Assembly: GCF_040719265.1 (NCBI RefSeq)
Contig: NZ_JBFDAH010000018.1
Coordinates: 1-64,000, forward strand
DNA from: Aliikangiella maris
GTDB taxonomy: Bacteria > Pseudomonadota > Gammaproteobacteria > Enterobacterales > Kangiellaceae
Reading direction: 5' to 3'
DNA: 64,000 nt
Below, one piece after another: positions 39,429 through 49,240 of this stretch; the first letter of the stretch is position 1; the number at the start of each line of letters is the position of its first letter. A program made the position numbers and the translations under genes. Under the pieces are notes generated by a model. The model saw only the letters and a list, made by a program, of their open reading frames with translations. It was not told where the DNA came from and did no database searches.

Positions 39429-40949
39429 TTGAGTAATAAAAAGGCCAAACCTATTTCGACTACTGCAGATTGGACATTTGAATTAATCCAGGAATATTAC
39501 GATGTTATTGCAGGTATTGCGGCAGATTTCGAACTAGACACTTATCCCAATCAATTGGAAATTATTAGTGCAGAACAAATGCTCGATGCTTATGCCAGCA
39601 TAGGTATGCCGATTGGCTATAACCATTGGTCATTTGGAAAACACTTTATACATAATGAACAATCCTATCGCCGCGGGCGTATGGGACTGGCTTACGAAAT
39701 TGTGATTAATTCCGATCCCTGTATTGCTTATTTAATGGAAGAAAACAGTATGATGATGCAGGCACTGGTAATGGCACATGCCTGCTTCGGACACAATTCA
39801 TTTTTTAAAGGTAATTATTTATTTAAAACCTGGACAGATGCCGAAGCAATTATTGACTATTTGGTATTTGCCAAAAATTTTGTCGCACAATGTGAAAGAC
39901 AATACGGTGTAGACACCGTTGAAAATGTTATCGATTCTTGTCACGCTTTGATGAATTACGGTGTTGATCGATATAAACGACCTTATCCGGTATCGATGCG
40001 CCAAGAAAAACAGCGCCAAAAAGATCGTGAAGAATTTTTACAATCACAAATCAATGAACTTTGGCGAACCATTCCACAAAGTGAGCAGAATACCAAAGAT
40101 AAAAATAAAAAGCGTTTTCCTGAGCATCCTCAAGAAAACATTCTGTACTTCATTGAAAAAAATGCTCCTCTTATTAAACCTTGGCAAAGAGAAATTGTAC
40201 GAATTGTCAGAAAAATAGGGCAATATTTTTATCCTCAAAAACAAACACAGGTAATGAACGAAGGTTGGGCGTGTTTCTGGCACTACACCATCATGAATGA
40301 ACTCTATGAAAGTGGGCATGTTACCGAAGGATTTATGCTGGAGTTCTTGCAAAGCCATACCAATGTAGTTGCTCAACCCGACTTCGATAGTCCTTATTTT
40401 AATGGCATAAATCCTTATTCACTAGGTTTTGCGATGATGTGTGATATTCGCCGAATTTGTGAAAATCCTGATGATGAAGATAAACGCTGGTTCCCAGAAA
40501 TTGCGGGTTCAAATTGGCGCGAGACATTGGAGTTTGCCATGAAAAACTTTAAGGATGAAAGTTTTATCGCACAATTCCTGTCACCCAGATTGATTCGAAA
40601 GTTCAAGTTCTTTTCGATTCTCGATAATGATGAAAAGCCAGAGCTGGAGGTTTCTGCAATTCACAATGACGCAGGCTATCAGTACATAAGACAAAAGCTT
40701 TCTGATCAATATAATCTTAGTATCAATGAACCTAATATCGAAGTTTATAACGTCGATTTAAAAGGTGATCGCTCTTTAACCTTGCGCTACCGCCCCTACC
40801 AAAGAGCACCACTAGCAGAAAACTTTCCTGAAGTTCTTAAACATTTACACCGTTTATGGGGTTTTAGCGTTAAACTCAAAGCTGAAGATATCGAAGGGAA
40901 TTTATCAGAGATAGGTAGATGCCCAGAATTAGCTGAGGGACAAGTTTAA
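39429..40949 (+). CDS. SpoVR family protein (YcgB-like)
   Basis: A 506-residue SpoVR/YcgB protein. The N-terminal landmarks IGMPIGYNHWSFGKHF, YEIVINSDPCIAYLMEENSM and HACFGHNSFFK are clear, as is QVMNEGWACFWHYTIMNELY in the middle. These conserved His/Glu residues suggest a metal site but no activity is established for the family. The start is a TTG (39429), with AGGAGA five bases upstream. It is the last gene of the prkA operon. The C-terminal tail (GNLSEIGRCPELAEGQV) is unlike what I expect for the family and may come from a read-through into repeat-like DNA. Length is close to YcgB (510). Confidence 0.94.
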   Translation: MSNKKAKPISTTADWTFELIQEYYDVIAGIAADFELDTYPNQLEIISAEQMLDAYASIGMPIGYNHWSFGKHFIHNEQSYRRGRMGLAYEIVINSDPCIAYLMEENSMMMQALVMAHACFGHNSFFKGNYLFKTWTDAEAIIDYLVFAKNFVAQCERQYGVDTVENVIDSCHALMNYGVDRYKRPYPVSMRQEKQRQKDREEFLQSQINELWRTIPQSEQNTKDKNKKRFPEHPQENILYFIEKNAPLIKPWQREIVRIVRKIGQYFYPQKQTQVMNEGWACFWHYTIMNELYESGHVTEGFMLEFLQSHTNVVAQPDFDSPYFNGINPYSLGFAMMCDIRRICENPDDEDKRWFPEIAGSNWRETLEFAMKNFKDESFIAQFLSPRLIRKFKFFSILDNDEKPELEVSAIHNDAGYQYIRQKLSDQYNLSINEPNIEVYNVDLKGDRSLTLRYRPYQRAPLAENFPEVLKHLHRLWGFSVKLKAEDIEGNLSEIGRCPELAEGQV

Positions 40950-40977
40950 ATACATATACGGATTCAGTGTCATCATT

Positions 40978-41011
40978 AATTCAGCAGTATCATCTATGAT
41001 ACTGCTGAATT
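40978..41011. terminator. perfect 15-bp hairpin between spoVR and fadR
   Basis: AATTCAGCAGTATCA (40978-40992), loop TCTA and TGATACTGCTGAATT (40997-41011) make a perfect stem. No strong T-run follows on either strand, but its position between convergent genes supports a role in ending both transcripts. Confidence 0.6.
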
Positions 41012-41101
41012 TATCCAAACAAATTTGTCTTGAGTAAATAATAATTAGAACGACCTTCTACACACTTGCTTCTAATTAAATTGAGTCGAATAAAAACAAA
41101 A

Positions 41102-41836
41102 TCAGCTGGCAGCTAATTCATCAATTTGTTTTAACGAGGTTAAATTTGCACGCATGGTATTCCAGTAATCACCAGAGCGACGACCATAATTCCAGATAAC
41201 TTCGTTTAATTTATTGACATCGTTCGCTAAAACTATCTGTTTAAGATTACGATAATACTCTTTGGCAAATTTACGCGTTTCAGGATTGGTAAAATAAAAC
41301 CGGCCAATGCGGTAATATATTTTCTTAAAACCATTAAGGATTAAAATATAAACAGGGTTACCCGATAAAGTGGCGCATTCATGCTGAACCCACCAATCAA
41401 ATTCAATATAACTTTCGGCATTTTCTTCAATATCTTCAATTTTAGAAAGTACTTCTGCCATTTTTTCACGATTTTCTTTCATTGCTAATCGCAAATAGAC
41501 TGCGCCAATTTGCGTGCGAACATCCAATAATTGGTCGGCCAGTTTAATTGAGCCTTCATCGTCGAGTCGAGTAATAGTTTCTAAAATATGTAATCCAGCA
41601 GTTTCCCAAATATCATTAACTTTCGTTGGTTTTCCATGCTGAATTGTTAACCAGCCATCGCGAGCCAATCGCTGTAAAACCTCTCTCAATGTCGTTCTGG
41701 TAACACCAATTAATTCAGACAATTCTCTTTCGGCGGGTAGAATTGTTCCTGGCGCGAACTTACCATTCCAGATTGAATCAACAATATATTCTTCGGCAAA
41801 AGCAGCAGGACTACGAGCTGTTATAATATTAGTCAT
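41102..41836 (-). CDS. fadR: FadR, fatty acid metabolism regulator
   Basis: A 244-residue GntR-family acyl-CoA-responsive regulator that represses fatty acid degradation and activates unsaturated fatty acid synthesis. The N-terminal winged helix (AFAEEYIVDSIWNGKFAPGTI, ELSELIGVTRTTLREVLQRLARDGW) and the C-terminal acyl-CoA domain (WWVQHECATLSGNPVYILILNGFKK) are those of gammaproteobacterial FadR. Length equals E. coli FadR (239). It is divergent from nhaB, the same order as in Escherichia and Vibrio. The ATG follows AGGAA. The nhaB spacer may include a FadR site, but I could not identify one. Confidence 0.95.
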   Translation of the reverse strand: MTNIITARSPAAFAEEYIVDSIWNGKFAPGTILPAERELSELIGVTRTTLREVLQRLARDGWLTIQHGKPTKVNDIWETAGLHILETITRLDDEGSIKLADQLLDVRTQIGAVYLRLAMKENREKMAEVLSKIEDIEENAESYIEFDWWVQHECATLSGNPVYILILNGFKKIYYRIGRFYFTNPETRKFAKEYYRNLKQIVLANDVNKLNEVIWNYGRRSGDYWNTMRANLTSLKQIDELAAS

Positions 41837-42348
41837 TTAACATTCCTATCTTGATAACTATATTTGTGTTGTCGTTAAATACCGCATTATTCTCGTTAGT
41901 ATTGCGGTAATATATTTTTCTTGATCACAGAGTTTTATTAATTCAAAAATCTCTCTTAATTCCAAACTTCTCTCAGGTTTAAATCTTGCTCAAACTAAAA
42001 CTACGTACCAATCAAAGGAACGATTTAATTATTAGGAATACCTGTGTAATCTATGCAAGGCAAATTTGTAGAAAAGCCTTTGTAAAATATACTTTTATAG
42101 CAACAAATATCTTTTAATCAGTTAACAATCCTTTTATAAAATACGCTGTTTACTTAAAATTTCCAACTCAAGCATTTAATTTATAAGTAATTTTCTATTA
42201 TTTTTTATACTAAAGCGCTTTGAAAACAGGGCATTAACGTCTAAAATTTCAAGATATGTATTGAATTGGTGTAAGTATACCATCACTCAGGCATAAAAAC
42301 TTAAATTTAAAGGTGAATAAAAATGCAAATATTGAATAAGGAAACATC
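41837..42348. other. divergent control region between fadR and nhaB
   Basis: A 512-bp AT-rich spacer. It must contain promoters for both genes. No FadR operator (AACTGGTC-N-GACCAGTT type) was identified, and no ORF is present. Confidence 0.45.
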
Positions 42349-43986
42349 ATGAGCCGCTCAATTCCCTCAGCATTTATCGCAAATTTTCTTGGTAACGCGC
42401 CGGCATGGTATAAAATCACAATTTTATTATTTTTGCTTGTTAATCCAATGTTACTTGCAGTTGCAGGCCCCTATATTACTGGCTGGGTATTAATTTTAGA
42501 ATTTATTTTTACTCTTGCTATGGCGTTAAAATGCTATCCGCTCCTGCCTGGTGGTTTATTGGCGATAGAAGCCGTATTAATTGGTTTAACTTCTCACGCC
42601 ACCGTGTTACATGAAATAGTCAATGCGCTTGAGGTTATACTGTTATTGATATTTATGGTGGCAGGTATCTATTTTATGAAGAGCCTGTTGCTGTTTATTT
42701 TCACCAAGTTATTACTTGGTGTTCGCTCAAAAGTTTTATTATCAGTCATGTTTTGCTTTGTTGCGGCATTTTTATCGGCCTTTTTAGATGCTTTAACAGT
42801 AACGGCAGTAGTTATTGCAGTGGGAGTCGGCTTTTATGGCATCTTTCATAAAGTTGCTTCAGGTAAAAAGTTTACCTCCGATCATGATCACGGCACTGAC
42901 GATGAAGTGCACGAATTACACCGAGAAGATCTCGATGCCTTTAGAGCATTTTTACGAAGTCTAATTATGCATGCTGCGGTTGGGACAGCACTTGGCGGGG
43001 TTTGTACACTGGTAGGAGAACCACAAAATCTGTTAATTGCAGAAAAAGCCAAATGGGAATTTATCGAGTTCTTTTTGAGAATGGCACCAGTAACAATTCC
43101 TGTCTTAATTTGTGGCTTATCTACGACCGTCATTCTGGAGTTAACCGGCTGGTTTGGTTATGGACATAAACTCCCAGAAAAAGTACGCACCGTCATGGAA
43201 GAATATGCCGAATATGAAAATGAACAACGAACAAATCGCGATAAAGCGGCCTTGATTGCCCAAGCTCTTACCGGAGTCTGGTTAATTATTGCACTAGCCT
43301 TTCACTTTGCACCTGTTGGCCTTATTGGTTTATCCGTAATCATTTTTGCGACTGCACTTTGTGGTGTTACCGAAGAGCACCAAATCGGCCATGCTTTTGA
43401 AGAAGCCCTCCCCTTTACTGCATTATTAACTGTATTTTTTGCTATTGTGGGCGTTATTGCAGACCAACATTTATTTAAGCCTATTACTGACGCTGTATTA
43501 GCACTCGATGGTAATACTCAAATCGCCATGTTTTACATTGCCAACGGGGTTTTATCGATGATAAGTGACAATGTTTTTGTGGCGACCGTTTATATTAATG
43601 AGGTTGCAAAAGCAGTACTTGATGGCACCATTTCCCGCGATACTTTTGATATGTTGGCGGTTGCAATTAATACTGGCACCAATATCCCCAGTGTAGCAAC
43701 GCCAAATGGTCAAGCTGCATTTTTATTCTTATTAACATCAGCCATTGCCCCGCTTGTTCGATTATCCTATGTTAAAATGGTTATCATGGCATTCCCTTAT
43801 ACAATCGTCATGAGCACTGTGGGATTGATAATGGTATTAACCAGCTTGCAAACAGCAACTCATGCGATGGAAGATAGTGGATTGATAAAGCACCATACCG
43901 CAGAGCAGTTATGCTTGTCTTTGGGCGGTGATTGGAAAGGCGAAAGTTGCTTATTGGAAGAAAGTCAGTCAAAGTCGGGCCATTAA
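42349..43986 (+). CDS. nhaB: Na+/H+ antiporter NhaB
   Basis: A 545-residue inner-membrane sodium/proton antiporter, slightly longer than E. coli NhaB (513). It has about 12 hydrophobic helices. Family blocks include FLSAFLDALTVTAVVIAV, GTALGGVCTLVGEPQNLLIAE and the C-terminal YIANGVLSMISDNVFVATVYINE with SVATPNGQAAFLFLLTS. A cytoplasmic His/Asp/Glu-rich loop near residues 175-200 and a C-terminal hydrophilic extension are seen. AGGAAA precedes the ATG. It helps cells keep low internal sodium, consistent with a marine or saline habitat. Confidence 0.96.
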   Translation: MSRSIPSAFIANFLGNAPAWYKITILLFLLVNPMLLAVAGPYITGWVLILEFIFTLAMALKCYPLLPGGLLAIEAVLIGLTSHATVLHEIVNALEVILLLIFMVAGIYFMKSLLLFIFTKLLLGVRSKVLLSVMFCFVAAFLSAFLDALTVTAVVIAVGVGFYGIFHKVASGKKFTSDHDHGTDDEVHELHREDLDAFRAFLRSLIMHAAVGTALGGVCTLVGEPQNLLIAEKAKWEFIEFFLRMAPVTIPVLICGLSTTVILELTGWFGYGHKLPEKVRTVMEEYAEYENEQRTNRDKAALIAQALTGVWLIIALAFHFAPVGLIGLSVIIFATALCGVTEEHQIGHAFEEALPFTALLTVFFAIVGVIADQHLFKPITDAVLALDGNTQIAMFYIANGVLSMISDNVFVATVYINEVAKAVLDGTISRDTFDMLAVAINTGTNIPSVATPNGQAAFLFLLTSAIAPLVRLSYVKMVIMAFPYTIVMSTVGLIMVLTSLQTATHAMEDSGLIKHHTAEQLCLSLGGDWKGESCLLEESQSKSGH

Positions 43987-44130
43987 ACTGGCATAGATTA
44001 GCCATTTAGCTTAATCGACTTAAATTAACCGACACTAAAATTGACCGACATAGATAAGACCATGCTGGATAATATAATTTACTCAATATTATCTGGCATA
44101 AATCAGAAGTTTTATTGAACGTATTAAATA

Positions 44131-44161
44131 AAAAATGGCACTACCAAGTGCCATTTTTTTT
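44131..44161. terminator. bidirectional terminator between nhaB and putP
   Basis: AAAAATGGCACT (44131-44142), loop ACCA and AGTGCCATTTTT (44147-44158) form a 12-bp stem with a T-run on the plus strand and A/T tract reciprocally on the minus strand. It serves convergent nhaB and putP. Confidence 0.88.
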
Positions 44162-44186
44162 ATTTCAGTGTTGTCTGCGCAAACGA

Positions 44187-45710
44187 TTAATCTTCGCGCA
44201 TTGCCAGCTTAAATCGGTCAAAATCTTCCCCAATTAATGGACTGTTTTTTGGTCCCCATAAACTCACCGTATAAATCGCCAAACTGGCCAGCAATACTCC
44301 TGGGATCATTTCATAAAGACCAGCAAGTACACCAAGATCTGCCTTAATCTGAATCCAGATTATAACCGTAAATGCACCAACTAGCATGCCTGACAAAGCA
44401 CCCCACAAGGTCATATTGCGCCATAACAACGAAAATAAAATAACGGGTCCAAAAGCAGCACCAAAACCTGCCCATGCATTAGCAACCAAGGCTAAAACTT
44501 TTGAGTCTTTGTCAGTGGCAATAAACATGGCAATCGCTGCAACTACTAAAACAGCAATTCTGCCAACCAACACCAATTCTTTATCCGATGCACCAGGTTT
44601 AATCAGTCCACGATAAAAGTCTTCGGTCACAGCACTGGAAGACACCAATAGTTGAGAGTCAATGGTACTCATTACCGCAGCTAAAATAGCAGCGAGCAAA
44701 AATCCGGCAATCCACGGATTGAACAGGATTTTAGTGGCTAATATAAAAACTTGCTCAGGATCGCTGGCTAATAATGCCGCCTCTGGTTTATTTGCGAAAT
44801 AGGCAATTGCAAACAAACCAACAGATAGTGATCCAACCATACTGATAGACATCCAGCTCATGGCGATTCGTCTTGCGCCGTGCACTTCTTTTACAGACTC
44901 AGCTGCCATAAATCTTGCTAATAAATGTGGCTGCCCAAAATACCCTAATCCCCAAGCCATCAAAGAAACAAAAGAAACTGAAAAAATATAATCAGCAGGT
45001 GATTTGCCAGCAAACCAAGATGCCTTCAATGTACCAGTCGCTTCATCCATTTGATGGGTAATTTTCATGGTTTCATCTAAACTGCCCAGTTCAGCAATTA
45101 TTACCAGAGGAGCGACCACTAAAGCCGCGGCCATCAACAAACCTTGTACCATGTCTGTCCAGGAGACAGCCAAAAAGCCACCAAGAAAGGTATAACTAAT
45201 AATAACAATACCTCCAGCAATCAAAGCAACGTGGTAATCCATAGCAAACGAAGCCTCGAACAATTTAGCACCAGCAGTTAAGCCAGATGCCACATAAACC
45301 GTGAAAAAGACCAGAATAATTGTCGCAGAAATAATTCGAATTAATTTGCTTTCGTCACGAAAGCGGTTAGTTAAATAGTCGGGTAAGGTCAGTGAGTTGT
45401 TTGCAAATTGAGTATACACTCTCAAGTTTGGTGCAGTGACTCGCCAATTAAGATAAGCCCCAAGAAAAAGTCCCAATCCTATCCAGGCTTCGCTCAGGCC
45501 ACTGGCATAAATTGCCCCCGGCAAACCAAGCAGCAGCCAGCCACTCATATCTGATGCGCCGGCGCTTAAAGCAGTGACCCAGCGCCCGAGTTTTCGTCCA
45601 CCTAGAATATAATCAGAAAGATCTTCGGTTTGTTTAAAGGCATATACCCCAATTCCCAACATCATGACCAAATAGATCAAAAAAGTAATAATAGTTGCCG
45701 TTTGCTCCAT
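44187..45710 (-). CDS. putP: sodium/proline symporter PutP
   Basis: A 507-residue sodium:solute symporter with about 13 helices. The N-terminal block DYILGGRKLGRWVTALSAGASDMSGWLLLGLPGA is the PutP signature. Other landmarks are LPDYLTNRFRDE, GFLAVSWTDMVQGLLM and ILAAVMSTIDSQLLVSSSAVTEDFYRG. Length matches E. coli PutP (502). It imports proline as a nutrient or osmoprotectant using the sodium gradient. No putA lies beside it. It is convergent with nhaB. Confidence 0.95.
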   Translation of the reverse strand: MEQTATIITFLIYLVMMLGIGVYAFKQTEDLSDYILGGRKLGRWVTALSAGASDMSGWLLLGLPGAIYASGLSEAWIGLGLFLGAYLNWRVTAPNLRVYTQFANNSLTLPDYLTNRFRDESKLIRIISATIILVFFTVYVASGLTAGAKLFEASFAMDYHVALIAGGIVIISYTFLGGFLAVSWTDMVQGLLMAAALVVAPLVIIAELGSLDETMKITHQMDEATGTLKASWFAGKSPADYIFSVSFVSLMAWGLGYFGQPHLLARFMAAESVKEVHGARRIAMSWMSISMVGSLSVGLFAIAYFANKPEAALLASDPEQVFILATKILFNPWIAGFLLAAILAAVMSTIDSQLLVSSSAVTEDFYRGLIKPGASDKELVLVGRIAVLVVAAIAMFIATDKDSKVLALVANAWAGFGAAFGPVILFSLLWRNMTLWGALSGMLVGAFTVIIWIQIKADLGVLAGLYEMIPGVLLASLAIYTVSLWGPKNSPLIGEDFDRFKLAMRED

Positions 45711-45765
45711 AGAACAATCCTCTATTGTTATTGTTTTGCCCCTTAAGGGAAGTTATGTAAGCGGA

Positions 45766-47334
45766 TTACCGATAATAACTTGCCAGAAATTCTTCAAATG
45801 ATAAAGTATCACCGTCTTCAATCTCCGATTTTCTGGTATGAGATAGTTGAGCTTCCTGCTGATATTGTTTCAATTTATCGGGCGTTAACTGATTTTGTGC
45901 GAAATATTTTTTATGTTCGCGTGAAATTTCCATCGCGTAGCCAAAAAAGCTATCTTCACGTTTTTCTATTTGATTGACAATCCGACCAGAAAAAGTACTG
46001 TTCAGATCAGATAATTGATGAGTCAAGCGGTTAACTTCTGATTGATGGTCATTCACTTGATAAACTTCGTCGAGTAATTGAGCAACAGGTTTAAGCTGGT
46101 TTAAAAGATTACCAGCGAATTCTTGTAGTGATATGCAATGATTATTCAACATTAAATTCAAATCAGGATGACGGCCCTGTCGCACAACTCTTGAAAAATT
46201 ATCCTGATATTCTGCGGTTTCGCGCAGATTAATTCCTGGCGAATTAGAAAATAAACAAGCAACAAGAAAAGTATCAATCAACGCTATTTGTGATTGAGTG
46301 ACACCGACGGGAGAAAATGGATTCAGATCGAGAGCTCGGACTTCAATATACTCAACCCCGCGACGCTTGAGCGCTTTAGTGGGTCTTTCACCGGATTGGG
46401 TAACACGCTTGGGTCGAATACTGCTATAAAATTCATTTTCGATCTGTAAAATTTTATCTGATAACTGAATATACTCACCATCTTTCTTTACCCCAATCTC
46501 GGCGTAGTAAGGATCAGGAGTCGAAATGGCCGACTCTAGTCCCTGAATATATTCTGCAAGTGAGTTGTAACTGATATTCAAACGGCTTTGCGCTTTATTC
46601 TGATACCCCAAATCACTCATACGCAGTGAAGTGGCGTGTCGACCATAGCGCGTACCTGGTGACAACACATCCAAATCAATATTACGTACCTTTAAAAAAC
46701 TTTCACATAACGCTGGCGATGCACCATAAAATAATGGAATCAACCAAGAATATCTTAAATAGTTGCGAATCAGCCCCATATATTTTTCAGAGACAAAAGT
46801 CTGAAAATCAAGCGTATTAGCTTGTTGCGAGTTTTGTTGTTGATAAAGTGCTTGCCAGAAAGAGTCTGGCAATGAAAAATTATAATGAACACCGGCAATA
46901 GTTTGCATAAAACGACCATAACGATATCCTAAGCCGATTCGATAAATCTCTTTCATCTGTCCGCTATTTGAGCGGCCATAACGTGCAATTGGAATATCTT
47001 TTTCTTCGCCCATTGAACACGGCATACTCAAAGGCCATAACAACTCATCTTGTAAAAATTGATGGGTAAACTGATGGATTTCTGTCAGTTCTTCAATAGG
47101 ACGGGTTCGTTCTGCCGTTGCTTTAGTAATAAACTCAGGCAAGGCTTCTGAATAATCTGTAGTAATGTGCGGATTGGTGAGTGTTGCGCCGAGTTCCACT
47201 GGATGGGCTTTTGGTGACAAACGCCCCTGTGGCGTAATCCTTAAACTTTCTTTTTCGATTCCTCGTTTTATCCCAGGCAAATGCTCAGCTAGTGATTGAA
47301 CAATAGAAAAATCAGGTATTTCTAACGGTTGCAT
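45766..47334 (-). CDS. gshA: glutamate-cysteine ligase
   Basis: A 522-residue class I (proteobacterial) glutamate-cysteine ligase that makes gamma-glutamylcysteine, the first step of glutathione synthesis. Landmarks are GIKRGIEKESLRIT at the N-terminus (catalytic acidic residues), TTDYSEALPEFIT, LLWPLSMPC, GVHYNFSLPDSFW and YIEVRALDLNPFSP. Length agrees with E. coli GshA (518). It is transcribed towards putP, with about 55 bp between them, so co-transcription is possible. Confidence 0.96.
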   Translation of the reverse strand: MQPLEIPDFSIVQSLAEHLPGIKRGIEKESLRITPQGRLSPKAHPVELGATLTNPHITTDYSEALPEFITKATAERTRPIEELTEIHQFTHQFLQDELLWPLSMPCSMGEEKDIPIARYGRSNSGQMKEIYRIGLGYRYGRFMQTIAGVHYNFSLPDSFWQALYQQQNSQQANTLDFQTFVSEKYMGLIRNYLRYSWLIPLFYGASPALCESFLKVRNIDLDVLSPGTRYGRHATSLRMSDLGYQNKAQSRLNISYNSLAEYIQGLESAISTPDPYYAEIGVKKDGEYIQLSDKILQIENEFYSSIRPKRVTQSGERPTKALKRRGVEYIEVRALDLNPFSPVGVTQSQIALIDTFLVACLFSNSPGINLRETAEYQDNFSRVVRQGRHPDLNLMLNNHCISLQEFAGNLLNQLKPVAQLLDEVYQVNDHQSEVNRLTHQLSDLNSTFSGRIVNQIEKREDSFFGYAMEISREHKKYFAQNQLTPDKLKQYQQEAQLSHTRKSEIEDGDTLSFEEFLASYYR

Positions 47335-47751
47335 ATCTTCTCGCTATATCAGACCTTTCTGGCCAACAGAATTGTCAATCAGCAGGTACTACAATGGATA
47401 GCTAAGTTTGCGGCTTAGCGCCCTTTGGGTCAAGTATTGGAATATTAATTGTTGCTAATTATTGAATATAAAGCCTGCCTGATTATAAAAAAAATCTATA
47501 TCTAGTAATAATGTGAGGTCATTCAAAATAAATTGCAAAAAAGATTTCTTCCCCAAAATAGTTCAATAAAAACTCAAAATAAAAGTAAAAAAACCTACAT
47601 TTTATTGCTCGCTATAAATTATTAGGATATCGGATATGGCAGATAGGTTTAAATTAGATATAACTTTCTAAAAACAGTTAAATAGGCCGGTTTAACAGAC
47701 TAGCTCAATAGTAACGGAAAACCTTTGTATAAAAATTTAATGGTTGTGGTT
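47335..47751. other. intergenic region upstream of gshA
   Basis: A 417-bp AT-rich spacer that holds the gshA promoter and the end of the DUF2802 gene transcript (both minus strand). No hairpin or operator was recognised. Confidence 0.4.
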
Positions 47752-48147
47752 TTAATGTGAGTGGGTAGGTGCAGAATTACGCATGATTGCCAGCAATTCG
47801 GCTTCTGCCGGAGAAATATCAAATGCTTCAACAACTTCATCAATCGATGCCCCACGTGAAAGTAGCAATCCAGCTTGTTCAAAACTGCGCGATGATGTTT
47901 GATGCTGCTCTTGCTGTTTGTCGAAATAGCGATTCTCAACATTAGCCATATTTTGAACAACACGCTGTATTTCGCGCCCCATCCCTAAATGACCACTGTT
48001 AATCGCTCGCATCTCATTTTCTAATCGATTAACCGACTGATGCAAGTGAGTGATTTTACGATTGAGTTTAACGATATAAAAAGCAATGGCTGCACTAACG
48101 ATTAGCGTGCCACTGATAATTAAAATTTCGATTAATGATGAAAACAC
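47752..48147 (-). CDS. DUF2802 family membrane protein
   Basis: A 131-residue protein with one N-terminal membrane helix (about residues 5-25), a coiled-coil stretch (NRKITHLHQSVNRLENEM) and a C-terminal helix-turn segment LLSRGASIDEVVEAFDISPAEAELLAIM. This matches DUF2802, which commonly lies beside cheW in gammaproteobacterial chemotaxis/flagellar clusters. The start is a GTG (48147) with AGGAAG at good spacing. It lies downstream of cheW on the same strand with about 140 bp between. Function is unknown; it may be a membrane adaptor or regulator linked to the chemotaxis array. Confidence 0.82.
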   Translation of the reverse strand: MFSSLIEILIISGTLIVSAAIAFYIVKLNRKITHLHQSVNRLENEMRAINSGHLGMGREIQRVVQNMANVENRYFDKQQEQHQTSSRSFEQAGLLLSRGASIDEVVEAFDISPAEAELLAIMRNSAPTHSH

Positions 48148-48287
48148 AAAATCACTCTTCCTATCTATATTTACTATGCATCTGCTTACTATGCTTCTAT
48201 TTACTATATTCCAGGTTGACTAGATTTTTGATTAAAAATAATACCTCTAAAACTAAAAGAGAGTTACTAATCACCGTCCAACAAAAA

Positions 48288-48788
48288 TTAATAATCAAGA
48301 AAATCAAGCTCATCCCATTCTTCTTCGCCTAGTAATTTATTTAAATCAACCAAAATTAAAAGTTCTTCACCTCGGTGCGAAACCCCTTGAATAAATTTAG
48401 CGGATTCATCATTGCCAACATTTGGCGTCGATTCGATTTCCGACTCTTTCAAATAAACCACTTCGGCAACAGCATCAACCAAGATACCGATAACCTGATG
48501 ATTAGTTTCAATAATCACAATCCGAGTGTTGTCGGTTAATTCAATAGGTTGCAAACCAAATCGTTGGCAAGTATCGATAACTGTAACGACATTACCGCGC
48601 AAATTAATGATCCCCAACACATAAGGCGGCGCCCCGGGAACCGGCGCAATATCGGTAAACCGCAATACCTCTTGAACCTGCATAACGTTAATGCCGTAAG
48701 TTTCGTTCGATAATCGAAAAGTGACCCACTGTAAGACAGCATCGTCATCACTATCGCTATTTGTCAAAATCTTGTCATCTGCACTCAC
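48288..48788 (-). CDS. cheW: CheW chemotaxis coupling protein
   Basis: About 166 residues, the adaptor that links chemoreceptors to CheA. Features are VTFRLSNETYGINVMQVQEVLRF, VPGAPPYVLGIINLRGNVVTVID and the RITE/IVIIETN region, then GILVDAVAEVV and ILVDLNKLL. An N-terminal acidic leader (about 20 residues) is followed by the canonical fold. I choose GTG at 48788 because AGGAA lies nine bases upstream; the TTG two codons earlier is only three bases away. No CheA, receptor or flagellar gene lies in the window, so this pair is separated from its usual cluster or at its edge. Confidence 0.92.
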   Translation of the reverse strand: MSADDKILTNSDSDDDAVLQWVTFRLSNETYGINVMQVQEVLRFTDIAPVPGAPPYVLGIINLRGNVVTVIDTCQRFGLQPIELTDNTRIVIIETNHQVIGILVDAVAEVVYLKESEIESTPNVGNDESAKFIQGVSHRGEELLILVDLNKLLGEEEWDELDFLDY

Positions 48789-49240
48789 AACCAAAGATTC
48801 CTATAAATTGTCAGATTATTGTCGGATTTACGCTTATTGGTCCGTTTTAGTTGATAAGGCATATTTCATACCAATTTCTCAAGGTCAGAGGACTTGTAGT
48901 GGTGATGAAAAAGCTCCTATCAAAAAATCTGCTGTTTAAAGACCGAATAGCAACATTCAGGCAGGCAAATTGCCTAAGCATAACAAACACATGAGCATTG
49001 CGTAGCCATACAGTATAACTATAGCCAATTTTGAAAAAGTTGCGCTTTTTAATCGATAAATCATAATAATTAGCTATACCAAAAAATTGACGCTTGACAA
49101 AGACTCACTAAATCAATTAACTTGCTTCCTAACGAAGTGTTAGTGTTTATTTAGGTAAGACACTATTATTTAAGCGACATTTAATTAATGTAAAGCATAA
49201 CACTTGTACAATTAATACTAATTAACTGAAAAATTAAGCC
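48789..49240. other. region between cheW and the trp leader
   Basis: About 450 bp separating the divergent cheW and trp operons. A possible trp promoter is TACAAT (49207-49212) with a poor -35. Overlapping its downstream side, ACTAATTAACT (49217-49227) resembles part of the TrpR operator (ACTAGTTAACT). Another TTGACA at 49094-49099 has no good -10. Confidence 0.35.
49207..49227 (+). promoter_or_regulatory. speculative trp promoter -10 and TrpR-operator-like site
   Basis: TACAAT at 49207-49212 would start transcription about 22 bp before leader peptide 1. ACTAATTAACT at 49217-49227 differs by one base from the core of the TrpR operator. The second half of the palindrome is degenerate, so TrpR control is only a suggestion. 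Confidence 0.25.

Noticed and set aside
42266..42283. TGGT...ACCA inverted repeat upstream of nhaB as a FadR/GntR operator
   Set aside because: Only four base pairs per arm match and the spacing is not that of the FadR consensus, so chance is likely.
49094..49122. Trp operon promoter at TTGACA (49094-49099)
   Set aside because: No acceptable -10 hexamer occurs 16-18 bp downstream and it lies about 140 bp before the leader, farther than expected for a leader transcript.
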